This document shows, one piece after another, positions 18,987-27,299 of a DNA stretch of 62,972 nt (position 1 is the stretch's first letter; every line of letters starts with the position of its first letter). Under the pieces are notes generated by a model. That model made no database searches and was not told where the DNA came from. It was given only the letters and a program-made list of their open reading frames with translations. The DNA is from Saprospiraceae bacterium (GTDB lineage: Bacteria; Bacteroidota; Bacteroidia; Chitinophagales; Saprospiraceae): NCBI GenBank assembly GCA_022844565.1, contig JALHLK010000001.1, positions 1 through 62,972 of the forward strand. The letters run 5' to 3'. A program made the translations under genes and the position numbers.

Positions 18987-19748
18987 TCATAAACTTTTTA
19001 AATCTACACCTCTACTTAAAAGTTCTTTACCGACGTTCAACCTTGTTTCTTCCACTTTTTTTATCACATCAGCATAAATCATTATGCTAAATTCTCGAGC
19101 AATAGCTATTTTATAAAAATATATTCTTACTTTATTCTTTTTCTCAAGGGGCATTGTATGTACTTTTCTAAAGATAATACGATCTTCTTTTATTTCTGCA
19201 TAGGGCATGAGTGCATCATTGACATCTTCAAAATACAATTCATTAATCTGATTTTCTTTGTACTGTTCTTCCAGTTTTTCTATCATTTGATAGTCTATTT
19301 CATACAATTTGACCAATTGACTTAACAAGGTGTCATTAGAGATTTTATCCAAGCCCACAGACTTCAATGATTCGTAACCAGAATTATTTTGAATGGAAAG
19401 AAATGTTCTGAAAATGGTATTATATTCGAAATAAATAGAAAAATCCAGTGTAGTATCTTTTGTTATGATAGGTGATATTTCATTTAATAGTGACAATCCT
19501 GTTTCATGTCCTTTTTTATTAGCCTTCATATCCTTTCTATCTGCTTCGAGACCTCGATAGATTTCTTTCAATATTTTTGTTTCTAAGTTTGTGTTATTCT
19601 TGTTTTCGTTCCATTTATTGAGGGCAAAAGCTAAAGTAACTGCTAAGAAAATAGATACCATTTCTACAAGCAATTTGGTAGCATTTGCGGAGGAAAATAA
19701 TTTTGATGAATTAATTTTTTTAAGATCGGCCCGAATCTTTGAAAGCAT
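18987..19748 (-). CDS. Single-pass membrane protein of unknown function (DUF6090-like)
   Basis: The 253-residue product has a basic N-terminus, one membrane helix at about 26-45 (LLVEMVSIFLAVTLAFALNKW) ending in an N-K-W-N-E block, and a long helical soluble region. This layout (helix followed by NxWNE) resembles the small Bacteroidota family DUF6090, whose role is unknown. No catalytic motif is visible. It is transcribed alone. Confidence 0.6.
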   Translation of the reverse strand: MLSKIRADLKKINSSKLFSSANATKLLVEMVSIFLAVTLAFALNKWNENKNNTNLETKILKEIYRGLEADRKDMKANKKGHETGLSLLNEISPIITKDTTLDFSIYFEYNTIFRTFLSIQNNSGYESLKSVGLDKISNDTLLSQLVKLYEIDYQMIEKLEEQYKENQINELYFEDVNDALMPYAEIKEDRIIFRKVHTMPLEKKNKVRIYFYKIAIAREFSIMIYADVIKKVEETRLNVGKELLSRGVDLKSL

Positions 19749-19911
19749 ATATCTAGTTGTTAATTTGACCTAAAGGTACTATTTTCAAAAATATGAAAAC
19801 GTTTAGATTCATAAGATTTTCTTAAAGTAACGATTTTTTCAAAAAAAGGTTAAAAAGATATTCCAATAAGAGATACAAAAAGAAAGTTTTTACGTTACAA
19901 AATCTGAAAAG

Positions 19912-19943
19912 TTGGTGAGATTAGTCTAAAATTTCTATTTTTG
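19912..19943 (+). promoter_or_regulatory. Promoter with palindromic -7 region for the TPR gene
   Basis: TTG (19912-19914), 21 bases, then TATTTTTG (19936-19943). The -7 box lies in the centre of an inverted repeat (AAATTTCTA ... TAGAAATTT, 19929-19952), which could be a repressor site. It would start transcription about 80 bases before the gene. Confidence 0.5.
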
Positions 19944-20030
19944 TAGAAATTTGCTTTTCTTGCATACTTTTAGAAACACTTTAATCAATAAAAATTTTAT
20001 AATTTAAAAACAATGGGTATTAAATTCAAC

Positions 20031-20870
20031 ATGAAAAAGATTTTTTTTAACTTATTTTTGGTAGGTGGATTAGGCATTTCAGCTTTTACCAATGGGAATT
20101 CACAAGAAGCGGTAGCTACAGTTGCTGTAACTGGTGAGAAATCTGCAATTGCTTTATACAATGAAGGCTTAGAAGCGTTAAAAGCAAAAGATTTCAAAAC
20201 TAGCTTTACTACTTTTGAGGCTGCTATTGCTAAGGCTACGGCAGACAAAAATGAAGAAGTATTAGGCTTGTCAAAAAAGAATATTGTATCTGCGGGTTAT
20301 AGCTATGGCAATGCTCTTTTGACTGAAAAAAATAACAAAGAGGCATTAAATATTTTTCAAAAAGTCTTAGCCATCGATCCTGCTGCAAACTTAATGTATC
20401 AAGGTATTGGTAAGGCAAAAGAAACTGATGGAGATATTGACGGTGCAGCAGACGCTTATATGTCTTACCTCGATGGTGGTATAGCTGAGAAAAGTGACAA
20501 AAAGATCGGAGACGCCAGATCAAGAGTAAAAAATATGTTGATCAAACAATTAGCTGCAAAAAGTTATAGTAAGATTACAAAGATTGGAGTTAGTTATCTT
20601 GCTAAGGATAGTCATAGTGATATCGCTTATTTAGTAGGTAAAGCTTATGCTGATAGCGGCAATGCAAAAAGTGGTATTCAGTATTTACAGCAAACGGTGG
20701 AACTAAGTGGTAAAGAAGGTACTAAGGTTGAAGATAAAGTATATTTTGCTTTAGGACAGTCTTACGAAAAAACAAAGGATAAGGCCAACGCTATTAAGTA
20801 TTTAAGCTTAATTACAGATCCTAAATTTAAGCCATCTGCTACAGCAATGATTGATGCACTTAAAAAGTAA
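20031..20870 (+). CDS. Secreted tetratricopeptide-repeat protein
   Basis: Start 20031 (MKKIFFNLFLVGGLGISAF) gives a proper signal peptide; ATG at 20013 is an alternative six codons longer. The ~279-residue product has several TPR-like helical pairs (ALYNEGLEALKAKDFKTSF, ALLTEKNNKEALNIFQKVL, LGQSYEKTKDKANAIKYL). It should be periplasmic and mediate protein contacts. Neighbours do not suggest a partner. Confidence 0.75.
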   Translation: MKKIFFNLFLVGGLGISAFTNGNSQEAVATVAVTGEKSAIALYNEGLEALKAKDFKTSFTTFEAAIAKATADKNEEVLGLSKKNIVSAGYSYGNALLTEKNNKEALNIFQKVLAIDPAANLMYQGIGKAKETDGDIDGAADAYMSYLDGGIAEKSDKKIGDARSRVKNMLIKQLAAKSYSKITKIGVSYLAKDSHSDIAYLVGKAYADSGNAKSGIQYLQQTVELSGKEGTKVEDKVYFALGQSYEKTKDKANAIKYLSLITDPKFKPSATAMIDALKK

Positions 20871-20968
20871 ATTTTAAATAAGAAGTTGCCTTTACAATTT
20901 CTAAGCTTTATGAAAACCTTACTTTTTTGTCATTTAGCCTAACATATTACTATCAATAACTTTTCGAT

Positions 20969-21658
20969 TTGCTAGAAATTATTGACCTAAGCATGGAAAT
21001 CTATTCAGGTATGCCTGTGTTTAAGGGGATGCCAGAAGTTAGAATTGATATTCATGACACACATGAAGCTTGGGAAAATATATGTGACCCAACCACCATC
21101 ACCCCAAGTGTTCATAAGCTTCAATTAAGTGAACATACTGGAACGCACGTTGATTCTATCAGTCATATGGGTCGTGGCTTTGCATCTCAGTCCATCGATA
21201 AGATGCCTTTGTGTACATTCTACACAGAAGGGATATGTTTAGATTTTTCTCATAAAAATCTTAGAGAATTAATAGAGCCTCATGAAATCGAAGAAGCATG
21301 TCAAAAATCAAATATTGAGATAAAAAAAGGTGATACTGTCCTGTTTTATACAGATCATTATAGAAAACATTTTTTCGGAGATGATTGGAAAAATGGACCT
21401 GGATTATCTGCAAATTCTACAATTTATTTGGGGCAAAAGGCTATAGCAGGATTTGGTGTAGAAACCATGTCTCCAGGAGTATCTAGTGTTTCCAATAAAG
21501 ATGTTCATCGAATTTGTGGCGAAATGGGATTTACTCATTATGAAAACTTAATAAATTTACATCTTTTAGTTGGGCGGGGCCGTTTTAGATACATCGCTTT
21601 TCCTTTGAAAATTAGAGGTGGTACAGGTTCGCCAGTCAGAGCTGTAGCAATATTTTAA
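20969..21658 (+). CDS. Cyclase-family metal hydrolase (kynurenine formamidase-like)
   Basis: The 229-residue protein shows the cyclase signature HTGTHVDSISH (His56, His60, Asp62, His66), which binds the metal ions in KynB-type N-formylkynurenine formamidases. The family start is conserved as xLEIIDLS, so the TTG at 20969 is preferred over the ATG at 20993, which would remove the first strand. A tryptophan 2,3-dioxygenase, which makes N-formylkynurenine, is encoded at 47664, so kynurenine formamidase is plausible; other cyclase-family substrates cannot be excluded. No signal peptide. Confidence 0.8.
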   Translation: MLEIIDLSMEIYSGMPVFKGMPEVRIDIHDTHEAWENICDPTTITPSVHKLQLSEHTGTHVDSISHMGRGFASQSIDKMPLCTFYTEGICLDFSHKNLRELIEPHEIEEACQKSNIEIKKGDTVLFYTDHYRKHFFGDDWKNGPGLSANSTIYLGQKAIAGFGVETMSPGVSSVSNKDVHRICGEMGFTHYENLINLHLLVGRGRFRYIAFPLKIRGGTGSPVRAVAIF

Positions 21659-22068
21659 TACCTTAGGAAGTGTAAAGTAATAGCATTTTGACTCTTTCTT
21701 TTGCATTTTTTAATTCTAATTTTTTTAATTCAATAACTTTTTAGTTACCGCGACCTTCAGGTAGTGGAAAACCAAAAACTAAGAAGGACATTGCCATTTT
21801 TAACTTTAATTGTATTACTAAAGATTCTGATTTTCACTTGACAAAGTAGAATTAATTGTTATAAATTCGTCAAGTAGCTAATGTAATATAATTGTATTTT
21901 GTCTAAAGATGAGCTATCTCTATATGGGATCTATAGTCAAATGTAGATAATTGATGAAGATTTGGCTGGAAAGTAAGATATTTGCCACCAAAAGAGACAT
22001 TTTTATCTCAATTTGGCCGAAAAATTTATTTCCTGAAAAGATTGATAAGTATATAATTCAATATAAAT
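21659..22068. other. Intergenic stretch without recognised features
   Basis: About 410 AT-rich bases between the cyclase and acetyltransferase genes. No open frame of credible size, RNA gene, or long repeat was seen, and no clear -7 box for the next gene. Confidence 0.5.
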
Positions 22069-22698
22069 ATGACAAACATACCTGATAAAAACACCTTGTT
22101 CCCCTTAGCCAATTACGAAAGGCTTTGCTATTTAAAAAATTTGGTAAAAAATCCTAATATCATTGTTGGGGATTATACATATTATGATGATTTTGAAACA
22201 GTTGATAACTTTGAAAAGAATGTTAAGTACCTTTTTGATTTTACGGGTGATAAACTCATTATTGGAAAGTTTTGTATGATAGCCTCGGATGTAAAGTTTA
22301 TTATGAATGGAGCAAACCATCTAACAGATGCGATTACAACATATCCTTTTGCTATTTTTGGAAGTGATTGGTCAAAGGCTATGGATGGAAAATCTTACCC
22401 TCAAAAAGGCAATACAGTGATTGGTAATGATGTATGGATAGGGTATAATGCGACGATAATGGCTGGGGTTACTATAGGTGATGGTGCTATCATTGCCACC
22501 AATTCAACTGTCGTAAAAGATGTACCAGCGTATACCATCGTTGGAGGTAATCCTGCTCAGGAAATTAAAAAGAGGTTTTCAAAAGAAGAAATTGATGTAT
22601 TACTTGATGTGAAGTGGTGGGATTGGGATTTAGAAAAGATCACTACTCATGTTCAGCTTTTGACAGGAAAGGAGGTCATGAAATTGAAAGGGATTTAA
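22069..22698 (+). CDS. Vat-like xenobiotic O-acetyltransferase (left-handed beta-helix)
   Basis: The 209-residue protein closely follows the layout of streptogramin A acetyltransferases: VGDYTYYDD near the N-terminus, IGKFCMIASDVKFIMNGANH with catalytic His84, the YPFAIFG loop, hexapeptide repeats (TVIGNDVWIGYNATIMAGV), NPAQEIKKRF and the KWWDWD tail. Vat enzymes inactivate group A streptogramins using acetyl-CoA. Related chromosomal xenobiotic acetyltransferases are widespread, so resistance is possible but not shown; no resistance cassette or mobile gene surrounds it. Confidence 0.85.
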   Translation: MTNIPDKNTLFPLANYERLCYLKNLVKNPNIIVGDYTYYDDFETVDNFEKNVKYLFDFTGDKLIIGKFCMIASDVKFIMNGANHLTDAITTYPFAIFGSDWSKAMDGKSYPQKGNTVIGNDVWIGYNATIMAGVTIGDGAIIATNSTVVKDVPAYTIVGGNPAQEIKKRFSKEEIDVLLDVKWWDWDLEKITTHVQLLTGKEVMKLKGI

Positions 22699-22741
22699 CA
22701 TAAATTAAAATTATTTATATACGCTTCTTTCTAAATTTTAG

Positions 22742-22749
22742 TAGTTTTG
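22742..22749 (+). promoter_or_regulatory. TAnnTTTG -7 box before the DUF1593 gene
   Basis: TAGTTTTG ends 24 bases before the ATG at 22774 and supports that start over an in-frame TTG at 22747, which would lie within the promoter. No clear -33 TTG. Confidence 0.4.
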
Positions 22750-22773
22750 ATAATTAATATCCAAACGTGTAAA

Positions 22774-24213
22774 ATGAAGAGTAATATTTTTATTGGTTTA
22801 GTTTTTTGTTTTTGTTCTCTCTTCACCTCAGGTGCACTCTTAGCTCAACCTTTGTCAAAACACAGGGTAATTATTTTGTCTGATATCGAGGCAGATCCTG
22901 ATGATACACAATCTTTTATTCGGTTATTTTTATATGCTAATGTCATAGATATAAAAGGCATGATAGCCACAACTTCTTGTTGGCAGAAAAGTCGGATAGC
23001 TCCGGAATCAATTTCTAAGCTAGTTTCAGCTTACGGTAAAGTGAGACCAAATCTACTTTTACATGAGGGTGGGTACCCGTCTGAATTATATTTGAAATCA
23101 ACAATAAAAAAAGGGCAACCCAAGTATGGGATGAGCCAAGTAGGGAGTGGTAAAGATTCAGAAGGTTCTAATTGGATAATCAAGGAATTAGAAAACAACG
23201 ACCCTCGACCTCTGTGGATTTCAGTATGGGGCGGGTCTAATACATTGGCTCAAGCGCTTTTTAAGTTGCAAGCGACTAAAAATCAGGAACAATTTAGAGC
23301 CTTGGTTTCAAAGCTGAGGGTTTATACCATTTCTGATCAAGATGATAGTGGTATCTGGATGAGAAATACATTTCCCGATTTGTTTTATATCGTTTCACCA
23401 GGAGATTTTTATTCTTCAGCTACTTGGTCTTCAATCAATGGAGTTCATGCTCACATTAATAATGAATCAATAAGTAATACATGGTTTGCTAAAAATATCC
23501 AGCAAGGTCATGGATCCCTAGGGTCATTGTATCCTGACGTGTCTTGGGGGGTGGAAGGTGACACGCCTGCTTTTTTATCTCTAATTCCTAATGGTCTAAA
23601 TGTTGCTGAAAGACCTGATTGGGGTGGCTGGGGAGGAAGATACGAGTTTTATAAACCAGAACTCAGTAAATCTACTAGTGCGAATTCAGGAGTTCCGTTG
23701 GATCCTGAGACACGGGCTATTTGGACAGATGCAGTGGATGAGTTTACACCATTGAAGCCCAATGAATATGGAAGACCTTATAAACCGGATACCGTGAAAA
23801 TTAAGGACAATAAAGTAACCTTGTGGCGTTGGCGAGATGATTTCCAAAACGACTTTGCAGCGAGAATGGACTGGTGTACGCAGTCTTACAAAAGCGCTAA
23901 CCATGCACCTGTCGCGAAGATTAAACCCACAAAGCAAAACTTCTCCGTTCGTTCTGGAGAAACTGTTTTTATGGATTCTGCCGATTGTTTTGATCCTGAT
24001 GGTGACAACATTAGTGTCCATTGGTCTACTTATCCTGAGGCTGGAACCTATAAAGGAAATGTAATCTTAAGCACGGAAAATTACCCATCCATAACTTGGA
24101 CTGCTCCAAAAGTCGATAAAGAAGAAACTATTCACATCATATTGAAAGTGACGGACAAAGGAAGCCCATCACTGACAAGTTATTTGAGATCAATTGTTAC
24201 AATTATGCCTTAA
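22774..24213 (+). CDS. Secreted DUF1593 (Sde182-like) nucleoside-hydrolase-fold protein
   Basis: The ~479-residue product has a signal peptide (to about residue 25, ending LLAQ), then a DUF1593 domain opening with VIILSDIEADPDDTQSF, where the Asp cluster resembles the Ca-binding site of nucleoside hydrolases, and a C-terminal Ig-like domain (PVAKIKPTKQNFSVRSGE onward; FDPDGD). The family is linked to extracellular carbohydrate use in marine bacteria, but its substrate is not established. It has no polysaccharide-utilisation neighbours here. Confidence 0.85.
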   Translation: MKSNIFIGLVFCFCSLFTSGALLAQPLSKHRVIILSDIEADPDDTQSFIRLFLYANVIDIKGMIATTSCWQKSRIAPESISKLVSAYGKVRPNLLLHEGGYPSELYLKSTIKKGQPKYGMSQVGSGKDSEGSNWIIKELENNDPRPLWISVWGGSNTLAQALFKLQATKNQEQFRALVSKLRVYTISDQDDSGIWMRNTFPDLFYIVSPGDFYSSATWSSINGVHAHINNESISNTWFAKNIQQGHGSLGSLYPDVSWGVEGDTPAFLSLIPNGLNVAERPDWGGWGGRYEFYKPELSKSTSANSGVPLDPETRAIWTDAVDEFTPLKPNEYGRPYKPDTVKIKDNKVTLWRWRDDFQNDFAARMDWCTQSYKSANHAPVAKIKPTKQNFSVRSGETVFMDSADCFDPDGDNISVHWSTYPEAGTYKGNVILSTENYPSITWTAPKVDKEETIHIILKVTDKGSPSLTSYLRSIVTIMP

Positions 24214-24247
24214 TTTCAGATTACTCATTTGTCTTATTTTCAAAGAT

Positions 24248-24850
24248 TTATTCTACTTCCTCTACCACACAATCCTTTAGTGACCAAATGTCAAAATTTG
24301 TAGTATTAAACTGAACCTCTAAGGTAATCAATGCTAGTCCACCTGGAGGATTTGAAGGTACTTGCATGATGTTGCCTAACACTAGATTCATACTTCCGTT
24401 GATATTTATAGGCGAAAGTGAATAAGTAGTTGGTGTGCTACATCCAATTTTAATTGTACCTCCGCCACTTGAATATCCACCAATTCTAATAGTGAATTGT
24501 AGTTTACTATTGCGTTTGACATTTTGAAGGTAAAAGTATACTTTACCACCAAATTTGTCTGATCGATCATTCATAAAATCGAAAGAAGGATTTGTTGGAA
24601 AAACATTCCTGCATGAAACCACTTCAACCCAGCCTTTGTTTTTTATGCTAGTGTTAGCTGCAGAAAGCACAACTCTTTCCTTAAGCTTAAATACACTTGT
24701 GTCTAGCCCTTTTTTAACCCACTCGTGTTTGCTTTCGTTTGTTACTTCCAAAGTCGAATTATGCTCATACCTCCTTTGAGAAGAGGGATTTAATACGACT
24801 TCATCTTGGTAATCCATTACCATCGGAGAATCAATTCTTAATTTTGCCAT
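24248..24850 (-). CDS. Hypothetical protein, beta-rich
   Basis: I do not recognise this 200-residue protein. It has no signal peptide or membrane helix. The middle and C-terminal parts are rich in alternating hydrophobic strands with Gly/Ser turns (IGGYSSGGGTIKIG), suggesting a beta-sandwich. It converges with the DUF1593 gene and its start is preceded by a low-complexity tract (24965-25200). The frame is long and uninterrupted and codon use matches neighbours, so it is probably real. Confidence 0.6.
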   Translation of the reverse strand: MAKLRIDSPMVMDYQDEVVLNPSSQRRYEHNSTLEVTNESKHEWVKKGLDTSVFKLKERVVLSAANTSIKNKGWVEVVSCRNVFPTNPSFDFMNDRSDKFGGKVYFYLQNVKRNSKLQFTIRIGGYSSGGGTIKIGCSTPTTYSLSPININGSMNLVLGNIMQVPSNPPGGLALITLEVQFNTTNFDIWSLKDCVVEEVE

Positions 24851-24964
24851 TTTATTAATTTTGTAAGGATAATTATTAATAAAACAATATTACTAATAAT
24901 TCTAGTTACTTAGCAACCTAATTTGTTGAAATCAGTGTTTTTACCATATAAAAAGGGTTAAAAC

Positions 24965-25200
24965 ACGGTGAAATATTGCATAACTAGTATAGGATTGCAT
25001 AGGATTGAATAGGCTTGCATAGAATTTGCATAGAATTGCATAGGTTGCATAGGATTGCATAGAATTTGCATAGAATTGTATAGGTTGCATAGGATTGCAT
25101 AGAAATGCATAGAATTTCGTAGGGTTGTAATGATTGAATAGAATTGAATAGAATGAGGATTACATGGGTTGCGTAGGATTGTAAAGAGGTGCATATGCTG
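24965..25200. repeat. Degenerate tandem repeat of TTGCATAGGA-type units
   Basis: About 235 bases consist of irregular 10-13-base units built on (AT)TGCATAGGATTGCATAGAA. Units vary in length and sequence, and the theme fades into CTATGC-rich DNA to about 25390. An 81-codon frame across it encodes only low-complexity residues and is not taken as a gene. Confidence 0.85.
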
Positions 25201-25399
25201 CAAAACTCTTATTCTATGCCACTATGCCATCTATGCTTCTTTGCTACCAATGCTATCAATACAAGGCCTTTAATGTCATTTCTTCGACGACACAGTCTCT
25301 AGCCATAAAAGAAGGAAGAGAAAAATAGTAGGTTTTTCGAGTAATACAATTTGAACCATCAACCTATGCGCTATGCAATCTATGCACTTTGCAACCCTA

Positions 25400-26218
25400 C
25401 TAAAAACTACCGCCGGTAGTCTCCGCCACTTTGATCATCACATCCTCCACATGGTGTACAAGTTGAGTGTATTGCTGGTCTCTCTTTATTTCACGTGATC
25501 GATTTAAAGGTAGATCAACTTTGATATGTTCCACAAATTGACCTGGTTGAGCTTTCATAATGTATATATCATCACCTAAATAGACTGCTTCACTAATATC
25601 ATGTGTTACAAAAATGATCGTGCTGTGGTATTTTTCCCACAGGTCCGTGATAAGATCTTGCATTTGCAATCTCGTTTTGATGTCTAAAGCACCGAATGGT
25701 TCGTCCATTAATATTATTTCAGGATTGCTAAGGACGCTTCTTGCTATAGCTACTCTTTGTAGCTGCCCTCCAGAAAGAGTAGGGTAGATCGCATATTTTT
25801 TTTCATGCCCCCCTAATCCTACCATTTTGATGATTTCCATAGCTCTTTCGTCCCTTTCTTTTTTCTTTACACCTTGGTACTCTAAGGCTAAGCCAACATT
25901 TTCTAATACAGTCATCCAAGGTAGGCTGCTGTATTCTTGAAAAACCATAGGTATACGTGTGTTTTTATCAATAGCTTTTCCCTTGATAAAAACTTCACCT
26001 TCTGTAGGGTTTTGCAATCCTGAGATATACCTTAGAAGGGTCGATTTGCCGCAGCCCGACATGCCAAGTATGATCACAAATTGCCCCTGACCAGGCTTAT
26101 CTTCTATAAGAAAATTGAGGTCTTTTATCACCCAATTGTTTCCCCCATCATAAGATTGACTAACCTTTCGAAGTTCGATGATATTTGCTAAATCTGGATT
26201 GTCAGTTTGTATAAGCAT
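25400..26218 (-). CDS. ABC transporter ATP-binding protein (nitrate/sulfonate/taurine type)
   Basis: The 272-residue ATPase has Walker A GMSGCGKST (52-60), a Q-loop in MVFQEYSSLPW, signature LSGGQ (148-152), Walker B IILMDEP (168-174) and an H-loop in FVTHD. The PWMTVLENV segment is typical of SsuB/TauB/NrtD-type ATPases. It powers the permease encoded just upstream (8-base gap) and is the last gene of the five-gene operon 30648-25400. Confidence 0.93.
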   Translation of the reverse strand: MLIQTDNPDLANIIELRKVSQSYDGGNNWVIKDLNFLIEDKPGQGQFVIILGMSGCGKSTLLRYISGLQNPTEGEVFIKGKAIDKNTRIPMVFQEYSSLPWMTVLENVGLALEYQGVKKKERDERAMEIIKMVGLGGHEKKYAIYPTLSGGQLQRVAIARSVLSNPEIILMDEPFGALDIKTRLQMQDLITDLWEKYHSTIIFVTHDISEAVYLGDDIYIMKAQPGQFVEHIKVDLPLNRSREIKRDQQYTQLVHHVEDVMIKVAETTGGSF

Positions 26219-26226
26219 GCTTGGAA

Positions 26227-27288
26227 TTATTTAGATAATTTTTGATAGAGGCCATAAAGTAGGAAACCGACATATGTTAAAATTAAGAAATGAATCGTCC
26301 ATGCTCTATCACCAAAAAAGTAAGAAAATAGATTTAAACTACCCAAAATACCAAAATATTGATCTAACACCAACAGTAGATAAAGGCCTAAAAGTATATA
26401 CCCAAATATTTGGAATGCAAAGGTTGATATGGCATCAAAAGGACCTATAGGCTTTAATAGTTTATTTTGTTCATATCCCGTTTTTGTTTGGTATTTATGC
26501 GGGAAAAACTTCTTATCCAGATATGCAAAAACTCGGTCTTGGACAACACCTATAAGAATAATTAAAATCAATATGGCAAATATCTTATCCACTCTTGCCT
26601 GCCTTTGTGCTGCGAAAGTCAGCGGACCTAATCCACCATCACTTGCGGTGGTTTCAGCTACGATGATGTACGTCCAACTTATTGCGGTCAATACTCTTAT
26701 ATCATCAAATAATTTTGACATCACTGCTGGGAAGAATACAGTCCTAATAGTTTGCCATTTGGTGGCCCCCAGAGTGTGTACCGTCCGAAGGTAGACGTCC
26801 CCGACTTCATCAATCCTGTTTACAACTGTAGGCAGTAGATAAATGAAAATGCCAAAAGCTAAGAAATTGATCTTCATTTCTGATCCGATACCATACCATA
26901 ACAGAAATAAGGAGGTGACAGCAGTCAATGGCAAAAACCTGACAGAATCAATAATATATTGGAAAGCTCCTCTTTTTACAGGAAATAAGCCAATGATAAA
27001 ACCAATAGGTATACCCCAAAGTATTGCCTTAATGTATCCACCAAGATTTAAAGATATTGACAAAGTTGTGTTACGCAAAAGCTCATTTTCTCTGTAAAGA
27101 TCACCAAATGCACTTAAAACCTTCGCAGGATGAGGCAAAGCAAAGGATGGGATAATTGGATTGGCTCCCATTGATAACAAGAGCCAAACCAATACTATAA
27201 TTGCTATACCTGATAAGATCAGAATGTTCTTAAACTTTTTTGGGACAGGGCCCCTCAATTCAAACATCCATGAAAACATATCTTTCAA
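26227..27288 (-). CDS. ABC transporter permease with C-terminal two-helix extension
   Basis: The 353-residue membrane protein carries a BPD_transp_1 domain (about 70-260) with the EAA loop LGATKWQTIRTVFFPAV that docks on the ATPase and a TASDGGLG motif seen in SsuC/TauC proteins. Unlike the usual ~260-residue permeases it continues ~95 residues with two more predicted helices (about 290-315 and 330-350). The gene lies between those for the ATPase and the substrate-binding fusion, with gaps of 8 and 11 bases. Confidence 0.9.
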   Translation of the reverse strand: MKDMFSWMFELRGPVPKKFKNILILSGIAIIVLVWLLLSMGANPIIPSFALPHPAKVLSAFGDLYRENELLRNTTLSISLNLGGYIKAILWGIPIGFIIGLFPVKRGAFQYIIDSVRFLPLTAVTSLFLLWYGIGSEMKINFLAFGIFIYLLPTVVNRIDEVGDVYLRTVHTLGATKWQTIRTVFFPAVMSKLFDDIRVLTAISWTYIIVAETTASDGGLGPLTFAAQRQARVDKIFAILILIILIGVVQDRVFAYLDKKFFPHKYQTKTGYEQNKLLKPIGPFDAISTFAFQIFGYILLGLYLLLVLDQYFGILGSLNLFSYFFGDRAWTIHFLILTYVGFLLYGLYQKLSK

Positions 27289-27299
27289 GACTTTAATTT

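Noticed and set aside
22069-24213. Mobile resistance cassette around the Vat-like gene
   Set aside because: No transposase, integrase, att-like repeat or composition shift was seen nearby.
24958-25203. 81-codon minus-strand frame
   Set aside because: It lies wholly in the degenerate TGCATAG repeat and encodes only low-complexity Met/Cys/Asn/Phe/Tyr-rich residues.
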